From positions 8,643,358 through 8,707,357 of the forward strand of contig JAJEKV010000052.1 of the NCBI GenBank assembly GCA_021234155.1: a stretch of 64,000 nucleotides of DNA, read 5' to 3'. Below are positions 54,328 to 64,000 of this stretch, piece by piece; the first letter of the stretch is position 1; each line of letters begins with the position of its first letter. This DNA comes from Isoetes taiwanensis (taxonomy: Eukaryota > Streptophyta > Lycopodiopsida > Isoetales > Isoetaceae). The notes below the pieces were generated by a model that saw nothing but the letters and a program-made list of their open reading frames with translations, ran no database searches and was not told the DNA's origin. The position numbers and the translations under genes are program-made.

Positions 54328-55994
54328 ATCCATAATGTTCCAATAGACCAATAGACCAATGGAACTGCCCATGCACAAACATTTAGCACAATGGTCAAGA
54401 TAAATTATGGCCCGTCACACCAACTTATATAAAAAAGCTTATGTTACTTGGATTTCTTATCATGTATAGTTTGAGGGGTCTATTTGTTGATCTCACAAAA
54501 TACTCCTTCAAGCGCCTCAACAGCATCTTAGAAGGAAACATCAAGTACACACTGTTAAAAGACTAAAAAGATGTAAGAGGCATCTTGCAGACTAAGTTCA
54601 TCATCTTCAATTTTGTAAGGATCAGGAATGCTCTTCATGTTATCCAGCTATAACTTGAAAGTTAAATATATGAACAATGGACTTGAAATTCTTACTAATG
54701 CAATACATTGTGTCCACAGAGTTGACAGATCCATATTTTATCTTTCTAGAGTGTGTAGGCAGTGCAGAAAAGACAGAACCCATTCAAATGTAGGACAGTG
54801 AGGATGCTGGTGAAGAGATTCCCATCCTTGTGCAAAAAAGGTAAGCTACGAGTGAAACGTATTGCTATTACATTTTTCTTCACAATGTCTGTCAAAATTG
54901 ATAAGCTGATAAGGGGGACTCAGAATCCTGCAATCCAACTCTAATGCAGTATGAGAAAATTTGCCCAAGAAAGTTCACGCTAATATGGCAATCAATAATT
55001 TCTGATACCCAAGTCCAGCTTGGCCATTCATCATTTTAGAAAATTTCAAGTCTAGCAGAGGTATCTATGCTTGCATTTCAATCCAACAATAGTTTGCAAC
55101 CTAAGTCTAGCTTGATGCACCACCAACTCTACGAAGTCCTAGATTTGACAAACTTGATTGTCAATAAATATGCCTCTTATTGAAGATCCATTTTTATCTT
55201 TATAGAGTTTGTAGGTAGTGTAGAAAAGACGAGTGTAAGTGGAAGAATGCCTCGAAAAGAACCCATTCAGTTGCAGGACGGTGGGGATGCTAGTGAAGAG
55301 ATTCCCATATGGGTGAAGGGTATTGCTATTATGTTTTTCTTCACAATGTCTGTCAAAATTGATATTTAAAAAGGGATTCAGAAACCTGCATTTGCAATAT
55401 GAGAAAATTTGTTCAAGAAAGTTCATGCTAATATGGCAGTCAACAGTTTCTGATATCCAAGTCCAGCTTGGCCATTCATCATTTTGGAAATTTTTCAAGT
55501 CCAATAGAGTTGTCCACACTTGCATTTCAATTCAACAATAGTTTGCTATCTAAGTCTAGCTTGGTGCACCAACAACTCTAGGAAGTCTTAGATTTGACAA
55601 ACTTGATTGTTATTAAATATGCCTCTTATGTTTTTCTTGTTGCAAATGGGCAACTATGGGGGAGGAGTCAAGACCGATAGTATATATGGATTTGACCAAT
55701 AGACCAACAGAACTACCCATGCACAAAAATTTAGCACAATGGTCAAGATAAATTATGGCCTGTCGCACCAACTTATCTAAAAAAGCTTATGTTATTTTGG
55801 TTTCTTATCGTGTATAGGTGGTGGGGTCAAATTTGTTGATCTCACAAAATACTCCTTTAAGCGCCTCAACAGCATCTTGGAAGGAAGCACCAAGTACACA
55901 CTATTAAAAGACTAAAAAGATGTATGAGCCATCTTGCAGACTAAGTTTATCATCTTCAATTTTGTTAGGATAGGATTAGGAATGCTCTTCATGT

Positions 55995-57704
55995 AGGGTG
56001 GCAAAAATGTACAGCTTTGTGGACGTTGGACAGTCCCATCCCTCCCTGTATTTTGGACTATCCATGGAAGATTCTTTTGCATGGCAATACCACAAAGTTG
56101 CTTGGTATCCCAGTTGGAATTCATGTCTCTGCTTCAGATGCTTGGGATGAAATCATTAGTGGGTTGCAAAAGCACTTGTTTTGGTGGAATACAGCTAAAC
56201 TGTCCATGCCCGGTAGAATCACTGTGGCTAAATGTGTTCTTAATAATACTCATGTCTACATGGCATCTGCTCTATTAGCTCCGCAGTGTAAGATGGAGGA
56301 GATTGTGCGTATTGTCAGAAATTTTATTTGGGGTGGAAATGAGCTAGGAGCGGTGGTCAAGGTAGCTTGGCCGAAATGCATTAGACCTAAGGCAGCTGGT
56401 GGTCTTGGTATGTTGGATTTTCACCTCCAAAGCAAGGTGATGATATCAAAGTTCATTTGGAGGATTCTCATTGGTAAGGATGATTCTCCCGGCCCGAGGT
56501 TGTTGGTGCAAAATCGATTCAAAGATTGTCTCCCATTTCATAAGGCCACCATTAAGCCCCCCTTCCTTGGGCTTTGCTTTATCATATGCATCCATATCCT
56601 AATGCTTCTCCCTTTCTAAAGGGGTTGCTTGTCGCTTGGGACACCGCCGTCTCTTTTCCATATTAATCCCCGAGGCATGTCTTCGTTGTCCACTCCATGC
56701 CGGTGGATTCCTTTGCGTGACACCGCAGAGAATGTGCCTCTAAGTGTGGTTGTTCATCCAAAGACACAACGACGATGGGTAGCACCGGTATCGGCACTAT
56801 TGCGACTTGGTATGAGTCCGGTCATCTCATGTCATGGGAAGCATTTAGAACAAAGTTCTTGTTGTACGTGATGGGGACAGAGTAATCTGAATCATATTGC
56901 TGCATTGTGGCCACGAGATTCTCGGTCCACGATTGAGGTAGTCGTATGGGGTTGCCATCGATATCCGGCCAGGCGGTTTGTGTCTTCGTGTATAAATTGC
57001 TTTTGCATTCCAAAATCCTGCCTCCATCTAATAGGTGGCATCTTCGTGTCCCTCCACAATGGAAAAGTGTTTGATATGGGTATGGGATAAGTTGCTTCAT
57101 CCCAAAGTAGTAGTTTTGTGGTGGCAAGTGATCCATAGATGCCTCGAGTCAATTGTGTTAGTCCATAAAATGGATAATCGGATTTCGTGAGCTCGGCCCT
57201 TTATGCCAGCAAAGGGTTGAGAGTATTGAGCATTGTTTTTCTTGTGTGAGCGGCTTCGCAGGCATGGTCTTGGTTGTTGACCCTTTTGGCATCGCTTTCG
57301 ATCTAGCCAAAGAAATATTGCTTGCTATCTATCCTGATGCTTGGCCCAAACTACGGAAACGAGCTTTTCATCTCGCATGTGGCTGGCTTTTATGGTCAAT
57401 TTGGAAGAGAAGGAGGTTGTTTATCTTTAAGGGTGTGGATACTGCAGATGAGATTGTTCTTCAGTGGGCGCAAAATAAAATTGTTATGGCTTACAATTGT
57501 TCTTCTCTTGTCAAGAGAAGAAAGTACTGATCTGGCATACTTACCTTCAGATTCATTCTTTTGCATAGGCAGGTGGTTGTGCTCAGTTGGATCGGTTTGT
57601 CCACTGGGGTTATAATCCTGTCTTTGCATTTTATGTTGCTCTGGTTTTCAGTTGGTGAATAAAGCTTGTCGTCCTTCAAAAAAAAAAAAAAAAAAAAAAA
57701 AAAA
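55995..57704 (+). mobile_element. 5'-truncated L1-type LINE with 17-bp target duplication
   Basis: The direct repeat AGGAATGCTCTTCATGT flanks it at 55978-55994 and 57705-57721, directly after a 28-nt poly(A) tract. The empty site is visible in the sister repeat at about 54625 (GGAATGCTCTTCATGTTATC), confirming the insertion. The body encodes the last part of ORF2 only. Confidence 0.92.
56017..57530 (+). pseudogene. L1 ORF2 C-terminal part (post-RT and zinc-binding region)
   Basis: Frame 56017-56619 (200 codons): KLLGIPVGIHVSASDAWDEI, KLSMPGRITVAKCVLN, IVRNFIWGGNELG, VAWPKCIRPKAAGGLGMLDF and KVMISKFIWRILIG, the standard post-RT series of plant L1. After a frameshifted stretch, 57246-57530 has LACGWLLWSIWKRRRLFIFK, the usual C-terminal zf-RVT neighbourhood. 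No catalytic domain remains. Confidence 0.85.
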
Positions 57705-58360
57705 AGGAATGCTCTTCATGTTATCCAGCCATAACTTTAAGGTTAGATATATGAACAATGGACTTGAAATTCTTGCTATTGCAATACACTGTATTCACAG
57801 AGTTGAAATATCCATATTTTATCTTTCTAGATTTTGTAGGCAGTTCAAATGCAGGATAGTGAAATGCTGGTGAAGAGATTCCCATTCTTGTGCAAAAAAG
57901 GCAGGCTTTGAGTGAAGGGTATTGCTATTACGTTTTTCTTTACAATGTCTGTCAAAATTGATAAGATGATAAGGGGACTCAGAAGCCTGCGATCCAGCTT
58001 TAATGCAGTATGAAAAAATTTGTTCAAGAAAGTTCATGCTAATATGGCAGTCAGTAATTTCTGATAACCAAGTCCATCTTGGCCATTCATCATTTTAAAA
58101 AAATTTCAAGTCTAGCAGAGGTATCCATGCTTGCATTTCAATCCAACAATAGTTTGCTACCTAAGTCTGGCTTGGTGCACCACCAACTCTAGGAAGTCCT
58201 AGATTTGGCAAACTTGATTGTCAATAAATATGCCTCTTATTGTCAGATCCATATTTTCATCTTTCTAGAGTTTGTAGGCAGTGTAGAAAAGGCATGCCGA
58301 AAAAGAACCCATTCAGCTGCAGGCCAGTGGGATCCCATCCTTGTGCAAAAAAGGCAAGCT

Positions 58361-60440
58361 ATGGGGAGGGGGGAGGGGGGGAGAGGTGATTTAATTCAAT
58401 GGTTCAATTTCGTAATACGTTTGATGTCCTTTTCATCGTTCGATGTGTTATATCCTATCCTAATATATATATATCTGTTATATATATACAATTACTTTAT
58501 GGGTTCTATGGGGGGTTAAAGTTATGTAGAGATTCATCCTGGCCGTCGATTTTTTGAGGTGGCGCGACAATAGCCCTTGGATTTGATGGGGGGGCATGCA
58601 TGGGGCATGCATGGGGCATGCACCCCATCCCTGGGCCATCGATCGGGCACGCGAGAAATCGTGGCCCTTGATTTCTTTTAGGGAAGGTGCAAGGAAGGTG
58701 CCCCTTTATTTGGGGCTTTTGATATAGACCGTTGGATTTAGGGGTTCGATCTGGGCCGTCGGTTAAGAAGTCAATACAAATTTAATGCAATTTAAAGCCA
58801 ATTTTATGAGGTGGCAAGGCACCCTATCAGAGCCGTTGGATCAAGGGATAGTGGTGAAATCTTGGCCCTTGGTGTCAAAAGCAAGGCTTGCATTAAATGT
58901 TGCTTGATGAGATGGGAAGCATTCTTAATGAAAAACACAAAAATCATTCAAAATGAAACGAAAGGTCATTAATAATGTTGTTAGGTGGCACGTATACGAA
59001 TATGAATCTCATTGAATGCTACTTTATGATGTGGCACTAAAGTGTATAAATTGCAAGGTGGCATATTTGGGCTTTTAATCTAGGCCCTTGCGATTGGAGC
59101 AGTTAATCTAAACCATAGGTGCAAAGTTAAATAATTTGCTATTCTCGTTTTCGAGCCCCTCCCAAATTTCATTAAAATGTCGTCGCAAAGCTTCGAGGTG
59201 GTGTTTGTCTCTGCCTTGCAGCCGGCAATTCCTTTGTTTGTTCAAGCTGTTGAGAGAGGTCTTGGTTCATGCCCACAGCTTTCTTTCGACTTTTTGTCTT
59301 AATGCTTGAGCAAATCCGAGCACTGGGCGTATGGCTGCTCTGTATTTTTTCAGATTCGAGCGTTTGGGACGATTATCCTTTTTGTATTCTTTTCTTTGAT
59401 TCTTGCTCGATTTTGAGTTGGGGGCGATTATCCTCTTCTAATGTGTTTTGTTTCGGTGCAGAATCTATGTGTTGTGACAGAGCTTAGCAGGGTTGGGTGA
59501 GCCCAGCTCATGCGTACAGGTTTATCTCTATCCCACATTGGCAAATCTACATTGGCATATTTGATTAAGCAAAGAGGTCGGCTGTCGACATGGAGGTGTC
59601 GCTACTCCGTCCACGATAAGCAAAGTGGTCAGATGTGATTTTCTTACATTCAAAGCTGTGGTTTCTCCCTGTTTTTTTACTGCATTGTGCAAATTGAGAA
59701 GTAAGGCATGATGGCATCGCATCTCATGGTGCCAATATGTCATAAGCAAGCAGGGCTTTGGGCAAATTGTTCTGGTTCGAATCTTCTGCGTCTATTGTGA
59801 TATGGCGGCACGCAACTATCTCAGATAGTGCGGATATTATCTGATACTATCTCTGCTATTATCGCTGGGAAGGCCAAGCTCATAGCAGACTAAAGACTCA
59901 ACTATTGCAACTGCATGTAAGTCTCTGCAGTAGGGCTTTGCAGTAGGGCTTGCAGCCTGTATTTAAAAGAAAAGAAAGGATAACATGAATCGAGCAGATT
60001 ATGCCTATGACAGATAGATCTGGCCACCTGAAACTTGGATTCTTAAAAGAAAAAAAAGTTCGCAGGGATTATATGCTTTCCTTGAGGAAGCGAATCTCAG
60101 AGGCAAGGAAGATGCAAGTTTAGTTTGTTCTGCCAATGCAGTATAATATCAATGAGATCAGTTTAATCTCATTTTGCACGTTTCTCCAATTTTTTTGTCT
60201 ATTTGGGATTTGGGTTTTTGATTTGATGCTTGCTTTTCTACCCAATTTCCCTGGGATATTCTATTGCAATCCGAAGCTTCATTACTTGCATTTGTGCATT
60301 TTGATTGAATGAACATTCTGCTCAAAAATTGCACCTCTGTTTTACGGAATGCATATCATGGAACTATCTGGTAATATGAAAGTCTATTGTTTTTGTATGT
60401 ATTTTTTTTTGCTAATTGGCTTTGTTTTTTGTATTTACAG
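58361..60440. other. Intergenic, with low-complexity and CCGTTGGAT-type motifs
   Basis: 58560-58620 has GGGGCATGCAT repeats. GGCCGTTGGAT-like motifs recur at about 58540, 58728, 58757 and 58822, as in some plant MITEs. From 59190 to 60440 it could be the 5' region or first intron of the legumain gene, but I see no second exon. No ORF is convincing. Confidence 0.4.
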
Positions 60441-60659
60441 GTTGGAAAGCAAGGATCGGGCGAATGAATCTAGCCAATATTCTTCTATTAGCTGTATTCT
60501 GTTGGTGCGGAAGCAAAAAAACCGTTTTGGGAGGAAGAAGCCGGAATTGTTATGCCCGGCCAAGAATCGAGCGTTCCTACATCTGATGCCAAGATTGTTG
60601 GTACCTGCTGGGCCATTCTTATTGCTGGTTCTAATGGATATTGGAGTTACAGACATCCG
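60441..60659 (+). CDS. Vacuolar processing enzyme (legumain, peptidase C13), one N-terminal exon
   Basis: After a good acceptor (TTTTTTGTATTTACAG ending at 60440) comes ATG at 60464 with a hydrophobic leader MNLANILLLAVFCWCG, a plausible signal peptide. In a different frame (from about 60545) follows MPGQESSVPTSDAKIVGTCW and AILIAGSNGYWSYRHP, matching the WAVLVAGSNGYxNYRHQ start of the legumain catalytic domain. The exon ends at 60659 with a GTAACA donor, close to where legumain introns often split YRHQ from ADVCHAYQ. The leader and the domain differ by one frame, so there is a small indel or sequence error between them. Later exons (ADVCHAYQ onward, with the catalytic His and Cys) are not found before 64000. 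Product, if intact: a vacuolar Asn-specific cysteine protease. Confidence 0.7.
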
Positions 60660-62337
60660 GTAACACTTAACTTTACGTTAAAAAAATGTCATTCATCAAG
60701 TTGTCAAATTATTCTTCACGTTGTACACTTAAGTCTGCAGACTGGTAGTGTTGGTACGATGTGATGTCACGTTCCACAAATCCATCTTTGACGAAAGGTT
60801 TGACTTTGACATTCATTCACGTCGACTCTTTTAGTTTAGCTTCGCTTTTCGATTTGACCTTGCCCCTTAAGGTAACTTCAACTTTCAATTTTCTTAATAA
60901 AATCTTCACCGAGAACTTTTAATGGTGATATTACTTTTGATAATAGACTGCCTTCCATTCAGGAACATTCTCTGATTGCATTTAAAGTTAGGATTCAAGG
61001 AAGAAAGGCAATGGCAATGAACCTCTTAGTGTAATCTCCATTATTTTGATGGAGATACACTCCAGGCTCAAATGATGGTGTGGAGTGCAAGAAAATTACC
61101 AATTCCAACAATTTTAAGGATTCCAAAAGGAGGACCATTATGGATTGGGAAACAAGCTTTCACCATGGCACTTCCACCAACATTGAATCATTCTTATTCT
61201 GTAGATGAAGAAGGTCTAACAAATAGTGGTGAACTTCTGACAACTAGAAGTTCTAAACAATGGTGTGCTTCCTCTAATGGCTATTAAGCAAGGGATTTAG
61301 CTTAAAACATCATGATTTTGAATTAGATGGACCATTTGTCTGACAGGACAATTGAGAATGTAAAAATCTCAAACAAAATGCACATTAAAGGCATTATTAC
61401 TTCACAGTATGTTGCCAATAAATCAATGGATTATTATGCTTGAATTCGATTTGAGCAAAAAACAATTTGGGATTTGTTTATGACTATATATTAAGAGAAA
61501 GACTACCAAATTATATGAAATTATATGGCAATGTCGACCGATTCAACTTCCAGTATGAGTTCTTCTAACTTAATTCTTGACACCCAACTTTAGAAGCTTG
61601 AATTTTACTCTCCGATCTTTGTAGACCATAGCCCATAGACCCATTTATAGTACAAAGACTTGTATATATATATATATACAAGAAAATTAATACGTCCTAC
61701 GGCGCATTGTTCCAGTTTTAGCATGTTCTTACGGTGTAAGGCCCTATAGTGCTCTAGATAACCAACGATTCTACTGAGATTCTCTTAGATTCTCCTATAT
61801 TCTCTTAGAATTTTCTATTTTGATTGAGGTGCTTACCCATGAGCATTTAAAACCTTCTAAAATAATCTATTTTGGATCTGTGCAACATTTTTAAAACATT
61901 TTCTATTTTTAAACTGAGGCGCTTGCCCTGAGCATCTAGAATATTTTTTTTTCAAGATTTATATTGTACACCTTTATTATGAAACATTTTAGAACATTCT
62001 ATTGTCGCTCTTTGCAAAATCTTAAAAAAACTCCAAGATTTCATCAAGATTTTCTTAGATTCCCTTAGATATTATGAAGATTCCCTTAGATTCAATTAGA
62101 TTTTAAGAGATTCCATTAGACTTGTATATTTTCCTAGATTCTCTTACAATTTATGAGATTTCCTTATATTCCCTTTAATTCTCCTGGATTCCCTTACATT
62201 CTAGAAATTTCTAGAACATTTTAGAACTTTCTGGAACATTTTGAAAGTTTCAAAACATCCTAGAATATTATAGTCTATTTTATCTTAATTAGAACATTAC
62301 CCTTAAGTATATTTGAAACATAAGTTTTTCATAGAAT
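60660..62337. other. AT-rich region, possibly legumain intron; TTAGATTC low-complexity block
   Basis: A (TA)n tract at about 61665-61680. From about 61770 to 62280 the phrases TTAGATTC, CTTAGA and TAGAACATTTTAGAA repeat irregularly. No exon recognised. A frame at 61072-61287 has no known domain. Confidence 0.45.
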
Positions 62338-62338
62338 T

Positions 62339-62440
62339 AATGCTTGGTCTAGTGGTTAGATTGGGGGGTTTGGGGGGTTGAGGACCAGGGTTCGAATCCC
62401 CACAATAACATAAAAAATTTTAAAAGCCTTTCCTTAAGGA
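62339..62440 (+). mobile_element. tRNA-derived SINE, copy 1
   Basis: Box A-like TTGGTCTAGTGGTTA at 62344-62358 and a perfect box B GGTTCGAATCC at 62389-62399, about 30 bp apart as in Pol III promoters. No acceptor stem can be formed, so it is a SINE head and not a tRNA gene. An A-rich stretch follows. Confidence 0.65.
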
Positions 62441-62989
62441 ACGAGCATTCAATATGAGCCTTAGGATCTTAGACTCGATCAACGATCAAGATATATAAAA
62501 GCAATATGAGCCTATTATATCTAATTACATATAATTCCCAAAGCCACGTGGACGGACAATGATCACGGGTCCCAATTATATAACGTTATCTCACCGTAGG
62601 AAAGCCACGGACCGGCGGATCTCAACCATCAAATAAGCACGGGCCCAATCGTCCGCTCGGATCCGGACTATCGTGGGCTTTGGGACGATCCCACGCCCGA
62701 TGGCCTGGGAGTTTATATATAATTGATAGAGCCCGTCCCACGTCTGTGCTGATTTGATCCCCATCGGTCCCGAGATCCTACGCCCACGCTGGCTTTGGGA
62801 CACATCCTACTATCCCACGGCTTTGGGAATTATATGTAATAGATCCCAATACTCATATTATATATATATCTAATCTATCTATCTACTATAATAAAGAAAT
62901 AGCGTCCGGTGAGTCCATTGCCCTGCGTTCCGATGTCACGTTCATCGACGGTGGAGAATGCGCCACGGGCATGATCTGGGCCGGCCCGG

Positions 62990-63105
62990 GGGCCTTGGCC
63001 TCAAAAGCTCCCAAGTTTGGTGGACAAAATTTTTGGTTTACGGGCGACTTGAACCCCGACATTGCCCCCCAAACCCCCACCCTTACCACTAGACCAACCA
63101 GTCCT
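62990..63105 (-). mobile_element. tRNA-derived SINE, copy 2
   Basis: Minus strand TTGGTCTAGTGGTAAG (63097-63082) and GGTTCAAGTC (63055-63046). Shares the GGTTTGGGGGG stretch between the boxes with copy 1. Confidence 0.6.
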
Positions 63106-63179
63106 TTCTTGAAAGAATAGGAAGTCCATGCTTAGTTAAGGTTGGGGCAATGGAAATTCCTTTGCTTAATTAAAATCTT

Positions 63180-63272
63180 TTGGTGTGAATTTGTTTTTGG
63201 TTTAGGAGGGATTCGAGCCCTGGGCTGTGGCACCCCAGTCCTGAACCTCAACCACTAGGCCAAGCATTAGTT
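63180..63272 (-). mobile_element. tRNA-derived SINE, copy 3
   Basis: Minus strand ATGCTTGGCCTAGTGGTTGAGG (start 63267) and GGGCTCGAATCCC (63220-63208). It begins ATGCTTGG like copy 1 (AATGCTTGG at 62338). Confidence 0.6.
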
Positions 63273-63344
63273 CTTTGAAGAATATAATGATTTCAATATT
63301 GTTAAAGGTGGGATATATGTAAGATTCAAAACATACACAAGGAT

Positions 63345-63412
63345 AAAGCTAGAGAGAGGAGAGGGAAAGACAGAGGGGGAGAGAGGAGAGATAAGAGAGA
63401 GGAGAGAGAGAG

Positions 63413-63470
<58 letters not shown>

Positions 63471-64000
63471 CATGGGGGATATAGAGAGAGAGAGGGAAAG
63501 AAGAGAGAAGAGAGAGAAGAGAGAGAGGAGAGCAAGAGAGAGGAAAGGAGAGAGAGGAGAGAGAGAAGAGAGAGGAGAGAGAAGAGAGATAGGAGAGAGA
63601 GAAACAAAGAGATAGGAGAGAGATAGGAGATAGAAGAGAGATAGGAGAGAGAAAAGAGAGGAGAGAGAGGAGAGAGAAGAGAGAGAGAGAGAGATAGGAG
63701 AGAGGAGAGAGATGGGAGAGAGAGAAGAGATAGGAGAGAAAAAGAGAGAGAGAGAGAGAAGAGAAGAGATAGAAGAGAGAGATAGATAAGAAGGAGAGAC
63801 AGGAAGGAGAGAGAGAGAGAGAGATTTTAGATAGGAGAGAGAGAGAGAGAGAGAGAGATAGAGAGAGACAGAGAAAGAGAAAAACATAGGAGAGAAAAGA
63901 GAGGAGAGGGAGAGAGAAGAGATAGGAGAGTGAGGAGAGAGATAGGAGGGAGAGAGAGATTTAGGAGAGAAAGAGAGAGAGAGAGAGAGAGGAGAGAGAT
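63345..64000. repeat. GA-rich microsatellite, runs off the window
   Basis: Nearly continuous GAGAGA/GGAGAGA with interruptions GATAG and AAGAGA. Long leucine-serine frames on the minus strand here are artefacts of the repeat. Confidence 0.95.

Larger units (their letters stand above)
54326..58360. repeat. Array of diverged repeats of about 450 bp, interrupted by a LINE
   Basis: Shared blocks recur: AAGTCCAGCTTGGCCATTCA at about 55012, 55459 and 58068; TTTATCTTTCTAGA plus TTTGTAGGCAGTG at about 54738, 55195, 57816 and 58256; AATATGCCTCTTAT at about 55167, 55616 and 58226. A larger duplication pairs 54341-54610 with 55690-55960 (AATAGACCAATGGAACTGCC / AATAGACCAACAGAACTACC). No gene is supported in the array; the short frames repeat with the unit. 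Confidence 0.75.

Noticed and set aside
62339-62410. Functional tRNA gene
   Set aside because: Boxes A and B are present but no acceptor or anticodon stem can be drawn; a SINE head is more likely.
63267-63887. 206-codon leucine-serine frame
   Set aside because: It is a translation of the GA microsatellite and has no protein character.

Overview
The window looks like repeat-rich nuclear DNA of a land plant. The signs are a plant initiator-Met tRNA primer site (TGGTATCAGAGCA) beside LTRs, a Ty3/gypsy chromovirus with a chromodomain tail, CACTA, Mutator-like and hAT-like elements, APE-type LINEs with poly(A) tails, tRNA-derived SINEs, telo-box (AAACCCTA) promoters and one exon of a vacuolar processing enzyme (legumain). 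A non-seed plant such as a fern, lycophyte or bryophyte is my guess, from the repeat style and the DUF7869-like gene; it is not proven. Almost everything is transposon-derived. The only convincing host gene is the legumain exon near the right end.

Layout. 0.7-1.6 kb: one end of a CACTA-like element and a complete 441-bp Mutator-type MITE. 2.5-5.9 kb: minus-strand LINE lacking its reverse transcriptase, with tandem repeats before ORF1. 6.8-31.3 kb: a nested pair of related LTR retrotransposons. The outer one (plus strand, TSD CATCC) has no recognisable gag-pol and resembles a large non-autonomous derivative. The inner one (minus strand, 12359-25675, TSD AAGAT) is a decayed chromovirus with gag, protease, RT, RNase H, integrase and chromodomain, inserted into the outer element. 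32.1-44.5 kb: a possible large TIR element with several unfamiliar genes, about 20 copies of a GC-rich palindrome and a DUF7869-like gene. 45.1-45.7 kb: a hAT-like MITE. 47.5-53 kb: a second, frameshifted but longer copy of the same LINE family. 53.9-58.4 kb: an array of about 450-bp repeats carrying two 5'-truncated LINE tails. 60.4-60.7 kb: a legumain exon. 62.3-63.3 kb: three tRNA-like SINEs. 63.3-64 kb: a GA microsatellite.

Main discovery candidate. Both LTR retrotransposons carry, between the primer binding site and the position of gag, a histone H3-like histone-fold gene, a second shared accessory ORF (called ORFX here), and several hairpins of about 67-77 bp spaced about 207-214 bp apart. 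Order is the same in both: LTR, PBS, hairpin(s), H3-like gene, hairpins starting about 140-150 nt after its stop, then ORFX. In the inner element both accessory genes have their own TATA box and telo-box. Because this layout persists in an autonomous and a non-autonomous member, it looks like a functional module of the family rather than a random capture. I know of no described LTR retrotransposon family with this design, but I could not search.

Caution: most ORFs are broken. Some breaks may be assembly errors: the two inner LTRs are almost identical except for a roughly 600-bp stretch with about 15 small differences clustered at CAG/CTG sites.
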